A DNA stretch of 64,000 bases from Ignavibacteriota bacterium (GTDB taxonomy: Bacteria > Bacteroidota > Ignavibacteria > Ignavibacteriales > Ignavibacteriaceae), in contig CP053446.1 of NCBI GenBank assembly GCA_013285405.1, positions 905,985 to 969,984 on the forward strand, given 5' to 3'. A model generated the notes under the pieces. The model was not told where the DNA came from. It did no database searches and saw nothing but the letters and a program-made list of their open reading frames with translations. A program made the translations under genes and the position numbers. Each line of letters begins with the position of its first letter. Position 1 is the first letter of the stretch. Of this stretch, positions 7,111-16,131 are shown piece by piece.

Positions 7111-8448
7111 ATGAGTAAAAAACCAAAGATTTTTATTCTTGATACGAATGTCATTCTCCACGATTCATCCTGTATTAATCAGTTTGAGGAGAATGATGTC
7201 GTAGTTCCACTGACTGTTCTTGAAGAACTTGATCAGTTCAAGAGAGGAAGTCAGGTTATTAATCTTAACGCAAGAGAATTTTCCCGCACACTTGATTCGC
7301 TAACCGGTCAGGATATTTTTAACGGTGGTGTTTCGATGGGTGAAGGAAGAGGACAATTGCGTATTGCAATTTCACGAGGACTTTCACCCGAAATCCGTGA
7401 AGTATTTAAAGAAGACACACCTGATCACAGGATACTTGGAACCGCACTTGAATGGCAAAAAAAATATAAAGAAACGAATATCGTAATACTTGTTACTAAA
7501 GATGTAAACCTCCGGATGAAAGCTAAAGCACTTGGAATTCCTGCTGAGGATTACACAACAGATCGGATCGGAAGTATCGAAGAACTTTACAGCGGTAAAC
7601 AAGTGATAGAAGATTTTGATGATGATAAAATTATTGAGCTTTTCCAACCGCCGTTTGAAGTTCCCGCAGAACCTTTGCTCGACAGGTTAAATGGCGAAGC
7701 TTTTGCAAATAAATATTTTATCCTTCGAAATGGAAATCGTTCTGTGCTTGCTAACCTTGACCAAGACAAAGAACATCTGAGAAAAATTGATAAAAATGTT
7801 ATTTATGGAATCACTCCACGAAATGCCGAACAAACTTTCGCTGTCGATGCTCTAACAAATCAGGATATTCAATTAGTTTCCTTAACTGGAAAAGCCGGTA
7901 CTGGAAAAACTTTACTTGCATTAGCAAGTGCACTTCACGTAAGAAAATATTATCGTCAGATTTTTGTTGCACGACCCATCGTTCCACTTAGCAACAAAGA
8001 TATTGGATTTCTTCCCGGTGATGTTGAAAGCAAGCTTGCACCTTATATGACTCCGTTGTGGGATAATTTGAAAGTAATCCAGGATCAATTTCCTGAAACA
8101 GATAAAAATCATCAGCTCATAGATTCATTAATTAAAGAAGAAAAATTAGTAATCGAAGCTTTATCCTACATAAGGGGAAGAAGTTTGCAAAGAATTTTCT
8201 TTATAGTTGATGAAGCACAAAACTTAACTCCGCACGAGATTAAAACAATTATCACTCGTGCAGGTGAAGGTTCAAAATTAGTTTTTACCGGAGATATTTA
8301 CCAGATTGATCATCCGTATCTTGATGCACAATCGAACGGGCTTTCATATCTGATTGATAAATTCAAGGGTCAGAAACTTTACGCACACATAAATCTTGAA
8401 AAAGGTGAACGCAGCGAACTTGCTGAGTTAGCGAGTAATTTGTTGTAA
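7111..8448 (+). CDS. PIN-PhoH ATPase (YlaK/PhoH2-like)
   Basis: A 445-residue fusion of an N-terminal PIN RNase domain (about residues 5-140; FILDTNVILHD, VPLTVLEELDQFK, VTKDVNLRMKAKALGI) to a C-terminal PhoH ATPase (about 235-445; Walker A LTGKAGTGKTLLA, Walker [12 protein letters not shown], and the VFTGD sensor). PhoH2-type proteins unwind and cut RNA using ATP. All catalytic motifs are intact and the length is normal. A diverged, interrupted copy of its last 150 codons lies 1.8 kb downstream at 10219-10679. The gene stands alone, with repeats starting directly after its stop. Confidence 0.93.
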   Translation: MSKKPKIFILDTNVILHDSSCINQFEENDVVVPLTVLEELDQFKRGSQVINLNAREFSRTLDSLTGQDIFNGGVSMGEGRGQLRIAISRGLSPEIREVFKEDTPDHRILGTALEWQKKYKETNIVILVTKDVNLRMKAKALGIPAEDYTTDRIGSIEELYSGKQVIEDFDDDKIIELFQPPFEVPAEPLLDRLNGEAFANKYFILRNGNRSVLANLDQDKEHLRKIDKNVIYGITPRNAEQTFAVDALTNQDIQLVSLTGKAGTGKTLLALASALHVRKYYRQIFVARPIVPLSNKDIGFLPGDVESKLAPYMTPLWDNLKVIQDQFPETDKNHQLIDSLIKEEKLVIEALSYIRGRSLQRIFFIVDEAQNLTPHEIKTIITRAGEGSKLVFTGDIYQIDHPYLDAQSNGLSYLIDKFKGQKLYAHINLEKGERSELAELASNLL

Positions 8449-8451
8449 TTG

Positions 8452-8497
8452 TCATCCCGAACCTGCCTTGTCGTCAGGCAGGTTTATTTCGGGATCT
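8452..8497. repeat. TGTCAT-family palindrome after phoH
   Basis: TCATCCCGAACCTGCC through GGTTTATTTCGGGAT: arms ATCCCGAA/TTCGGGAT surround an inner CCTGCC...GGCAGG palindrome. It shares this two-layer design with the units around the GIY-YIG gene. It could fold into a strong hairpin just past the phoH stop and so may also end the transcript. The rest of the spacer to 8711 holds a second decayed unit near 8528-8552 and nothing else I recognise. Confidence 0.7.
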
Positions 8498-8711
8498 CTT
8501 TTTGTATTCAGATTCTGATACCGGCGCAGATCCTGAAACCAGTTCACGATCACTTTGGTCATTTCGATTACACCATCATCTTCTATCAATTTTCTTGTAA
8601 CTATTCTTCCCCGGTTTTCATTATACAATTTTTCTTCATTTTCATTTTGCCGATATTAACTTAGTGTAGAAGTAATAAAACATTTTCCGGATTTTATCAG
8701 AAATTAAAAAA

Positions 8712-9365
8712 ATGACAAAGCAATCAGAAAATAGTATCAATCCACTCATTTCAATCATTATGGCTGTTTATAACAGAGATGATTATATCCGAAGAGCAGT
8801 TGACTCTGTGCTGAATCAATCTTACGATAACTGGGAACTGATTTCTGTTGATGATGGAAGCCGTGATTATTCTGCTTTTCTTCTGGAAGTTTACAAAGCA
8901 TTCTCGAGTAAAATTAAAGTTGTATTGCAAAAACATAAATCTCTACCTTCTGCAAGAAATAATGGAATAAAACATTCAAGTGGCAGTTATATTACTTTTC
9001 TTGACAGCGATGACGAATTTTCAATAGACCACCTAAAACTGCGAATGGAATATTTGATTAATAACCAGCAAATAGATTTGCTTCGCGGCGGTGTAAAAAT
9101 AATCGGCAATGAATTTGTACCTGATAAAGATAATCCTGATCAGCTTATTCATCTTTCAAGGTGTGTAATTGGTGCAACGTTTTTCGGGAAGAGAGAAGTT
9201 TTCACAAAACTTGAAGGATTCAGAGAGATTGCATATAGTGAAGATTCAGATTTTCTTGAAAGAGCAAAAAATTATTTCAATATAATGAAGATTGATTTTC
9301 CAACATACATCTATCACAGAGACACGCCTGATAGCATTACGAATACATTTATCAAAAATCAATGA
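8712..9365 (+). CDS. Family 2 glycosyltransferase
   Basis: A 217-residue GT-A fold glycosyltransferase. The opening strand ISIIMAVYNRDDYIRRAVDSV, the WELISVDDGSRD nucleotide-sugar motif and the metal-binding FLDSDDEF (near residue 97) are all present. The later catalytic segment is shortened: family members are usually 250-330 residues, so the acceptor half is minimal. A YSEDSDFLERA segment near residue 180 supplies the ED base motif. It probably transfers a sugar to a surface polymer. It is isolated, lying between the two phoH copies, and may have arrived with the recombination that left the second copy. Confidence 0.88.
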   Translation: MTKQSENSINPLISIIMAVYNRDDYIRRAVDSVLNQSYDNWELISVDDGSRDYSAFLLEVYKAFSSKIKVVLQKHKSLPSARNNGIKHSSGSYITFLDSDDEFSIDHLKLRMEYLINNQQIDLLRGGVKIIGNEFVPDKDNPDQLIHLSRCVIGATFFGKREVFTKLEGFREIAYSEDSDFLERAKNYFNIMKIDFPTYIYHRDTPDSITNTFIKNQ

Positions 9366-9553
9366 TTAACCATTAAGAAGTTGATAAGATGAGGAGTAGT
9401 TGGTATGAGAAATACTTAAAGCCCACTCCTAAATGATATTGTTCAAAATATAGTTCATCATTCATTATTCTTTATTCGATATTCAATCTTCATTCCAATA
9501 ACGAATATCGAACAAGGAATTTCGAAGTCTGAAATGCCGAATAAACACTGGAC
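9366..9553. other. Spacer with decayed repeats
   Basis: AT-rich spacer after the glycosyltransferase. It contains imperfect ATTCGATATTC / GAATATCGAAC inverted words (about 9473-9510) of the sort that drift in repeat-rich intergenic DNA. No gene or clear signal is seen. Confidence 0.4.
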
Positions 9554-9661
9554 TTACTTCAACAAAACCATCTTCTTAGTCTCAACAAGTTCCCCAGCTT
9601 TTCCATCTTTGTTTTGCAAAGCCGAGACAAGCAACTGATAAAAATAAATCCCATTGGAAAG
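9554..9661 (-). pseudogene. Remnant of a T9SS sorting domain
   Basis: Reading backward from the TAA at 9554-9556, the frame gives LSNGIYFYQLLVSALQNKDG and then KAGELVETKKMVLLK, the end of a type A T9SS C-terminal domain. Nothing upstream continues the protein: a CCCTCTCC...GGAGAGGG repeat (about 9671-9692) and a second sorting-domain fragment follow. It is the 3' stub of a lost cargo gene. Confidence 0.7.
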
Positions 9662-9670
9662 CCTCACCCC

Positions 9671-9692
9671 GTCCCTCTCCAAAGGAGAGGGC
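9671..9692. repeat. Palindrome CCCTCTCCAAAGGAGAGGG
   Basis: Perfect inverted repeat separating two sorting-domain remnants. Its core (CCAAAGG) is close to the palindromes at 227-245 and 27462-27480. Confidence 0.6.
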
Positions 9693-9710
9693 AGAACGAT
9701 TTTTCCAACT

Positions 9711-10212
9711 TCATTTTAATAAAACTAATTTCTTTGTTTCACTAAATTTCTGTCCTGAGCTTGTCGAAGGATCACCTGCAGTTAATCTATAAAGGTAAAC
9801 TCCACTTGGAAGGTTACTGCCATCAAATTCTATTTCATATTCTCCAGCTGGTTTTTCTTCGTTGACGAGTGTTGCGACTTCTCTTCCGAGAACATCGTAA
9901 ACTTTTAAAGTAACAAAACCGATTACCGGTAACCGATAACTGATTAGCGTACTAGGATTAAACGGGTTGGGGTAGTTTGGGGAAAGTGAAAACTCATTTA
10001 CAAATGGAATCTCCACTTCTACAATTTGTGAATATTCAAACGTACCATCGTAATCAATTTGTTTAAGTTTGTATTGATATTTACCTGGCTTAATATTGTT
10101 ATCGGTGAATGAGTGCTTAGCTTCTGTTGTTGTTCCGTGTCCTGGAACAAAACTAATTATATTCCATCCATTGCTTTGTAAATTACTTGATAAGTTGTTG
10201 TCCGGCCAATTG
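9711..10212 (-). pseudogene. Truncated T9SS cargo gene (sorting domain and preceding FnIII-like tail)
   Basis: The minus frame is open from about 10212 to the TAA at 9711. It encodes a stretch seen before many Ignavibacteria sorting domains (FVPGHGTTTEAKHSF, YQYKLKQIDYDGTFEYSQIV), then SPNYPNPFNPSTLISYRLP and a C-terminal FSETKKLVLLK. There is no start, signal peptide or functional domain, and the 5' side ends against the broken phoH copy on the other strand. A short protein could start only at an internal GTG. A GDPSTSSGQ stretch near the end derives from a repeat at 9750-9773. Its sorting-domain DNA shares a 54-bp identical run with the intact cargo gene at 13741-15795. Confidence 0.75.
9750..9773. 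repeat. Dispersed repeat TGTCCTGAGCTTGTCGAAGG
   Basis: Read on the minus strand as GATCCTTCGACAAGCTCAGG, a word with CTTCGA/TCGAAG and CCTGAGC/GCTCAGG symmetry that I recognise as a common dispersed repeat in many bacterial genomes. Here it encodes GDPSTSSGQ in frame inside a T9SS sorting domain, between LTA and KFSETKK. Confidence 0.65.
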
Positions 10213-10218
10213 TTCCGT

Positions 10219-10679
10219 TAAGCGATAAAGATTTCGGTTTACTTCCGGGTGATGTTGAAAGCAAACTTGCACCGTATATGACTCCACTTTGGGATAACCT
10301 GAAAGTAATCCAGGATCAATTTTCTGAAACAAATAATAATCATCAACTCATAGATTCATTAATTAAAGAAGAAAAATTTGTAATCGAAGCTTTATCCTAC
10401 ATAAGGTGAAGAAGTTTGCAGAGAATTTTCTTTATTGTTGATGAAGCACAGCATTTAACTCCGCACGAAATTAAGACGATAATCACACGTGCCGGAGAAG
10501 GTTCAAAATTAGTTTTCACCGACGATATTTATCAGATAGATCATCCTTACCTCGATGCACAATCGAATCGGCTTTCTTATCTGATTGATAAATTCAAAGG
10601 TCAGAAACTTTACGCTCACATAGATCTTGAAAAAGGTGAACGAAGCGAACTGGCTGAATTAGTAAGTAACTCATTGTAA
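10219..10679 (+). pseudogene. Diverged partial phoH copy with an internal stop
   Basis: About 150 codons homologous to residues 293-445 of the PhoH protein at 7111-8448, on the same strand. The frame is interrupted by TGA at 10407-10409, where the intact gene has GGA. The region after the stop is open from an internal ATG-less CAG/TTG context to TAA 10677-10679. DNA identity to the intact copy is high (I estimate near 88%), and most differences fall in third codon positions. The conserved FTGD sensor has become FTDD. There is no PIN domain and no Walker A. It cannot encode a working ATPase. Confidence 0.85.
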
Positions 10680-10712
10680 TCTATTCTTAGAATCTGATAG
10701 ATAAGTAAGACT

Positions 10713-13604
10713 TTACTGAGCATTAGCCGGTACAGATTTGTTTACATCCTCAACATCAAAGTATTCTTCTAAAATAATCTCGGCTTCAGCTTTCTTGAAA
10801 TTATCTCTAATCAAGTTCTTTAAATCTTGAATCGCCCCTGCATGAATTTCCTCATCCAAATCTTCATTAAGCTCGATGGTTTGCTCGTACTTTAATTTCG
10901 CTTTTTCAAATTCTCCCAAACACAAATAGCTAAGAGCAATATTGTATTGCGCGTATAATGCAGTTGAGTCCAGTGCAATTGTTTTTTGGGAATATTCAAT
11001 GCACTTTTGATAATCTCCCTTTAAATAATAAATCCATCCAACACTACCAAACGCATAAGTACACGTTGAATCATTTGCCATTGCAAGATCAAAAATTACT
11101 AAAGCTTTGTTGTAATCATCTTTTTTATAATAATCATAAGCCACAGTTGAGTATAACGTACAATTGTCAATATAGTTTTTAACTCTGCTTCTATAAATTT
11201 TCCAGTGATGATCTAAATTATTTAGAATGGACAGATACTCAAACCTAAATGGACCAATTTCAGGATACTTTTCTAACTCCATTAAGGTTGTATAAGAAGC
11301 CAGAGCATAATCATAAATAACATCGATAACATTAATATTTTCAACTTTGAATGAGATTCCCAATGAACTGTAATCTTTATCAGAGTAACGCTTTACAGAT
11401 TTCGATTCCGGATTATCTTTAGAAAGAAGTTCGAGTGCTACTTCCTGATCACCATCATTTAATGCTAAAATATAGCCTTCAATTACAGCAACGATTTCTT
11501 TCTTTATATCAGGGTTGATGTTCAAATCGTTTAAATTACTTGGAGGGATGTATTCTTTGCTAATCAAAGTTGAATCCAGGTCAACACCAAAATAGGCAGA
11601 TAAATTTGTTAACAAATTTTCGACCCCTAGTTGCTTTTGAAAATCGATTTGCCAACCAGTCATTTCTTCTACCTTCAATACATCAGAAACAAATGACATG
11701 TAATCTTCTTTGGATACAAAATTTTCATTGAGATTAAATTCCCACCTGATGAGAACTGAATCCTGGAATTCTTCAATAACTTGTTTAAAGCTGAAGTAAT
11801 TATTAATGACTGAATCGCTTTCAGGACAGTTTTTTATTAATGAGTATTTCCACGGGGCTATCAGCAATTCGTTACCTTTAAGTGTAAATTTGAACGGAAA
11901 AACATAGTCAAACCGACGTTCCTCTTCGAATGGAAGAGTAATCGAAAAAAAGACAAATGCTAAACTAATACTGCTTGAATAATGAAATAATGTGTATTCT
12001 TTCGTTGGTTGAAGATAATCGAATGTCATAAATTGTTTATACCCATCTTCGTAGTTTAAACCATTCTCATGATTAATATCCTGAACTTTGGCTACTTGAT
12101 AAAAGTAAGAATCAAATAATTCTTTTAGAAAGTTTTCAAATTCTGATTTCGAATAATATTCCAAAAGACTGGAAAAATAATCGTTGAAAACACCTAGTCC
12201 TTCCATTTCTATAATTCCACTTAATGAATCGTCATGGGCATTCATAGTTAAATTGAAAATACCGATATTCTTTTCTGAGACAACTGATGGTGTTAACATA
12301 AATCGAACATCATTTTCATCTAGCACCAATGACCATCTGTTTTGGTTATTATAACCAAGATGTGGGTATGCATCAAGTTCAGATGTAGGATCCAGCCAAA
12401 ACTCAACGCTATCTAATTGTACAAAAACAATCAAGTGATCAAAATATTGTGTCGGTAAAAACTTTTGATGTTCTCTGTAAGAATATGTACTGATTAATGC
12501 CGGATAAGCTGTAATATTAACAGCCTGAAGGAGTGACAATAAAAGAACAACCTGGTCTTTACAGTCACCATATTTATTTCTTAGCACATCATCAGCAGAA
12601 TGTGGCTTAAGACCACCACGATCAAGGTCAGCCTGAATGTAATCGACTTCTGTTCTTACATAATCATAAAGTTTTTTAATTTTTTCCGTAGATGTTTTTT
12701 CATCAGCAGTAAGCTCAGATGCTTTCATCTTTAATATTTCCGAAACAGAAATTTCAGAACTAATTATAGAATAAACCCAATCTCCAAAAATTTTCCAATC
12801 AGGAATTGAACTGACCGTAATCAAAGGCATAACTTCATATAGAGAAGGCATTCTACTTTCAAGCTTAAATGATGGCAAATCCTGAAGTTCCCAGGTGTAT
12901 ATTGCCATACCATTCTCTATTTTCTTTTCTTCATCAATTTCAGCATTGATTACTTCTGCCCGGAAAGATTCTGTTTCAGAAACGGAAAGTGTAAAACGCG
13001 ATAGTTTAACCGGATCAATTCTCAGGTAGTACGGATCACTTAAACTATAAAGAACATAATTGAAACCGAATGATTCGAACCAGTAATTTGCAACCATATG
13101 TAATTTCATTTTAGCTGTAAGCTGGTATTCAAAAAATTTTCCTGGCTTTAATGCTGGAAGAGAAAATGCAATTATTTTTGAATCAGTATAAGTGTTTACC
13201 CCGAAATAATCAGGATAAGTTTTTATCTGGATTGCGTCCTTGGAAACTTCAATAAAGGATTCGTCCGAATCTATTGTTCGCGCATAATCCAGTTTCAAGT
13301 CCTCATAATAGCTATTAAACGTCACTGGGATCTGGTTATAATCTTCTTTAGCTTTTTCGTCAAATATTTGTCCAATTACATGATAGGTAACACTAAACAG
13401 TCCTCCTTCATCGACAGTCATCTCTGCTTCTCTCAAATGAATTACCGCACCCGTATCACTTTCAGCACCGGTTGTGTTTTCTATAATGGCTTTCGCTTCC
13501 GGACTTATACCTGATTTTTCTTCGGTTGGATTAAGTTCATTCTGCGAATTTATATTATTTATCCAGAGTGAGTTGAGTGTTATGATAAAAACAAATTTTT
13601 TCAT
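10713..13604 (-). CDS. Secreted DUF3857 / transglutaminase-like / TPR protein
   Basis: A 963-residue protein with a signal peptide (about 1-20, ending INSQ). An N-terminal DUF3857 beta domain (about 40-270) is followed by a transglutaminase-like cysteine-peptidase fold (about 290-440). The catalytic triad is visible: Cys in KYGDCKDQ near residue 347, His in YFDHLIVF and Asp in EFWLDPTSELD. A DUF2569-like beta region comes next, and the C-terminus (about 815-950) carries TPR helices (AYDYYKKDDYNKALVIF, GWIYYLKGDYQKCIEY). Related Bacteroidota proteins are encoded beside outer-membrane systems; the substrate is unknown. It stands alone here. Confidence 0.85.
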   Translation of the reverse strand: MKKFVFIITLNSLWINNINSQNELNPTEEKSGISPEAKAIIENTTGAESDTGAVIHLREAEMTVDEGGLFSVTYHVIGQIFDEKAKEDYNQIPVTFNSYYEDLKLDYARTIDSDESFIEVSKDAIQIKTYPDYFGVNTYTDSKIIAFSLPALKPGKFFEYQLTAKMKLHMVANYWFESFGFNYVLYSLSDPYYLRIDPVKLSRFTLSVSETESFRAEVINAEIDEEKKIENGMAIYTWELQDLPSFKLESRMPSLYEVMPLITVSSIPDWKIFGDWVYSIISSEISVSEILKMKASELTADEKTSTEKIKKLYDYVRTEVDYIQADLDRGGLKPHSADDVLRNKYGDCKDQVVLLLSLLQAVNITAYPALISTYSYREHQKFLPTQYFDHLIVFVQLDSVEFWLDPTSELDAYPHLGYNNQNRWSLVLDENDVRFMLTPSVVSEKNIGIFNLTMNAHDDSLSGIIEMEGLGVFNDYFSSLLEYYSKSEFENFLKELFDSYFYQVAKVQDINHENGLNYEDGYKQFMTFDYLQPTKEYTLFHYSSSISLAFVFFSITLPFEEERRFDYVFPFKFTLKGNELLIAPWKYSLIKNCPESDSVINNYFSFKQVIEEFQDSVLIRWEFNLNENFVSKEDYMSFVSDVLKVEEMTGWQIDFQKQLGVENLLTNLSAYFGVDLDSTLISKEYIPPSNLNDLNINPDIKKEIVAVIEGYILALNDGDQEVALELLSKDNPESKSVKRYSDKDYSSLGISFKVENINVIDVIYDYALASYTTLMELEKYPEIGPFRFEYLSILNNLDHHWKIYRSRVKNYIDNCTLYSTVAYDYYKKDDYNKALVIFDLAMANDSTCTYAFGSVGWIYYLKGDYQKCIEYSQKTIALDSTALYAQYNIALSYLCLGEFEKAKLKYEQTIELNEDLDEEIHAGAIQDLKNLIRDNFKKAEAEIILEEYFDVEDVNKSVPANAQ

Positions 13605-13740
13605 TTTTACTTATACTAAGTTTGTTGAAATTATTTTTTAGAAAGTTTGGTTTACGTAACGCCTATTTAAATTCTCATCAATTCAATTTTGTCATAGTAT
13701 TGTAAGATATTTGTAAAAAAAAATTCACTGACTATTAAAG

Positions 13741-15795
13741 TTATTTTATAAAAACCATCTTCATTGTTTCAACGAATTCGCCAGCTTTTAGCTGATAAAA
13801 ATAAATCCCGCTTGCAATATCAGGACTGGAGTCCTGACCTACGATGAACTCAACTTCATACTCACCAGCAGGTTTTTCTTCGTTAACGAGTGCTGCGACT
13901 TCTCTTCCGAGAACATCGTAAACTTTTAAAGTAACAAAACCGATTACAGGTAACCGATAACTGATTACCGTACTTGGGTTAAACGGGTTGGGATAGTTTT
14001 GCTCAAGAATAAATTCAGAAGTCACTAAATTATTTGTTTCATCAATAACATTAATAATATCAGATAAATTGCGCTTCCAAACTCCTTTCCCCCGTAAACC
14101 AATAAAAATGTTTGAGTCCTTAACAGCATATGAACTAACACCAATATCAGGTAAACCAGTGCTATAGTTATACCAGTAAGTTCCATTATTTGTAGATGCA
14201 AAAAGTCCCCCATCAAAATTACCGGCATAGATTTTTATTCCATCATAAAAGAGGGACCATATATCCAAATTTGTAAGACCTGAGTTTACCCCAGACCAAT
14301 TTGATCCAAAATTTGTAGAAATGAATACCCCTCCGCCTGTTCCAGCAAAAATATTTGATCCGTTATAAGTCAAAGAAAGAATATACGTGTATGTTAATCC
14401 TAAGCTTACTTCCGTCCAATTTAAAGCATTATCGTTAGACACAAACACTCCCTCAGTAGTACCTGCGAATATATAAGTACCATTAATAACAAGGCAATTA
14501 ATCTCTGGATTTGTTAGCCCGGTGTTCATTAATGACCAAGTGCTACCATTACTCGGTGATCGGAATACACCGTAACCCGTTCCCGCAAATAAATAATTTT
14601 CGTTTCTTGATAAACAAGAAATGAATGTGTCAACAAGTCCAGTACTTGTCCAAGTTGAACCGTCATTTGTTGATTTAAAGATTCCGACTTCAGTACCTGT
14701 AAAAAGATTGTTTCCACTGACCATCATACATTCTACATCCTCACCTATTATTCCAGAACCTGTTTGAGACCAGTTTGTGCCATTGTCAGTTGATACAAGC
14801 ACCCCACCTCCCCATGTCCCAGCAAAAAGTTTAGTACCTTTAACTACAAGCGAAGATATGACTGAATTTGCAATGCCACGACTGGAATAGACCCAACTGG
14901 TCCCAAAATTTGTTGAGAGAAAAACTCCATTATAAGTTCCTGCAAATAAAATATTTTCTCTAAAAACTAAACTTCCAATATGTCTGTTTAATAAACCGGT
15001 GCTAACTTCATTCCATGTCGATCCATTATTTGTAGAACGAAATATACCGTCATAAGTTCCAGCAAAAAGATTACTGGCACTATTTGTTATAGAGGTAATA
15101 TAGAAATTAGTTAAACCGGAGTTTACTTCAACCCAGTTTGCCCCATTGTTTGTAGAACGAAAAACACCACCAGCAGTACCTGCATAGAGATTCATACCAT
15201 TAACTGCAATTGTATACACTAGTTGATTTGTTAATCCATTGCTTGCTGGATTCCAGCTTACTCCATAATTCGTCGATATGAAAACTCCTCCATATACACC
15301 CGCAAAAAGATTGTTCTCTTTGACGACTAAAGAATATATTCTGGTTTTTAAACCTGAGTTTGCTTCAATCCAATTTGTTCCATTATTTGTTGAAATGAAA
15401 ACCCCGCTATCAGTACCTGCGAACACATATGTTCCATTATTGGCTAAAGATGAGATGAATTTATTTGTTAGGCCTAGACTCATCTCAATCCAATTTAATC
15501 CATTATTTGTGCTAAGAAAAATTCCATCGCCTGTTCCGACAAAAATATTTGATTCACTTACAGTAAAAGAACTTATTATGGTATTTGATAATCCCGTATT
15601 CACCCCTATCCAATCTTGACCATCGTTTGTAGATCGAAAAATGCCGTCATAAGTTCCAGCAAAAATCATTGTACCACCAACAGCAAAAGAAGTGACTCCA
15701 CCACCATACGGCCCATTAGTTTGTTGCCAGGCATTCTGTGCAGATATAGTAATCGAAAGAATAAAAACCATGAGAGATATTTTAAGGATTCGCAT
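13741..15795 (-). CDS. T9SS cargo with 14 BNR/YCF48-like repeats
   Basis: About 684 residues. I start at ATG 15795 because it begins a classic signal peptide (MRILKISLMVFILSITISAQ) and has GGAG 8 nt upstream; the frame continues back to a GTG at 15855. Residues 22-590 are 14 tandem repeats of about 40 residues of the form GLTN-x-IxSL-x-LFAGTxxGVFxSTNNGxxW, each a beta-propeller blade with an Asp-box-like STNNG turn. The C-terminus is a type A T9SS domain (LEQNYPNPFNPSTVISYRLP ... METMKMVFIK). It is exported to the cell surface. The ligand is unknown. Residues encoded at 13821-13836 (GQDSSPD) look like an in-frame repeat insertion in the sorting domain. Confidence 0.88.
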   Translation of the reverse strand: MRILKISLMVFILSITISAQNAWQQTNGPYGGGVTSFAVGGTMIFAGTYDGIFRSTNDGQDWIGVNTGLSNTIISSFTVSESNIFVGTGDGIFLSTNNGLNWIEMSLGLTNKFISSLANNGTYVFAGTDSGVFISTNNGTNWIEANSGLKTRIYSLVVKENNLFAGVYGGVFISTNYGVSWNPASNGLTNQLVYTIAVNGMNLYAGTAGGVFRSTNNGANWVEVNSGLTNFYITSITNSASNLFAGTYDGIFRSTNNGSTWNEVSTGLLNRHIGSLVFRENILFAGTYNGVFLSTNFGTSWVYSSRGIANSVISSLVVKGTKLFAGTWGGGVLVSTDNGTNWSQTGSGIIGEDVECMMVSGNNLFTGTEVGIFKSTNDGSTWTSTGLVDTFISCLSRNENYLFAGTGYGVFRSPSNGSTWSLMNTGLTNPEINCLVINGTYIFAGTTEGVFVSNDNALNWTEVSLGLTYTYILSLTYNGSNIFAGTGGGVFISTNFGSNWSGVNSGLTNLDIWSLFYDGIKIYAGNFDGGLFASTNNGTYWYNYSTGLPDIGVSSYAVKDSNIFIGLRGKGVWKRNLSDIINVIDETNNLVTSEFILEQNYPNPFNPSTVISYRLPVIGFVTLKVYDVLGREVAALVNEEKPAGEYEVEFIVGQDSSPDIASGIYFYQLKAGEFVETMKMVFIK
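13821..13836. repeat. Palindrome CAGGACT-GG-AGTCCTG inside a sorting domain
   Basis: Perfect 7-bp arms around GG. It encodes GQDSSPD where sibling domains have a short DGSNLP loop, so the host protein carries a few extra residues there. Confidence 0.65.
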
Positions 15796-15870
15796 TCTAC
15801 ACTCCAATAAAATTATACTTAACAGAAACTTAAGAAAATAAAACGTGAATGTCACGTTAGATTAAGATTA

Positions 15871-15940
15871 AGAGTATGAGTAAGAGAAAGAAAGGCGTAT
15901 TCTTACTCTTAATCATACTCTTTCTCTTACTCTTACTCTG
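15871..15940. repeat. Long inverted repeat, AGAGTATGAGTAAGAGAAAG family
   Basis: Left arm AGAGTATGAGTAAGAGAAAG (from 15871) pairs with CTTTCTCTTACTCTTACTCT (to about 15939) with one mismatch over about 20 bp. The same words form the hairpin at 31498-31534. It sits upstream of the propeller gene's start on the minus strand. Confidence 0.75.
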
Positions 15941-16043
15941 TGATTCTTATCCTTGTATTTCACTCATCAATCCATTAATTTGATGTTTCGATTTCTGACT
16001 AAAACAAACAAAAAAACAGGAAATTTGCTCTGATTAGTGTAAT

Positions 16044-16131
16044 TGTCATTCCGGCGATTCCGACATAGTCGGAAGAGTCAGGAATCTGGTTCACCAGAAC
16101 GCCCCTCAGATGCTGGACAAGCCAGAATGAC
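16044..16131. repeat. TGTCATTCC...GAATGACA intergenic element
   Basis: Ends are inverted (TTGTCATTC / GAATGACAA) and the interior holds GATTCCGACATAGTCGGAA. This is the intergenic repeat type with TGTCAT ends, but with a different core from the units near 4223-4785. Confidence 0.7.

Noticed and set aside
10416..10679. A separate 87-codon PhoH-like gene
   Set aside because: It is the 3' part of a broken copy: homology continues upstream through an in-frame TGA, there is no true start, and the FTGD motif is changed.
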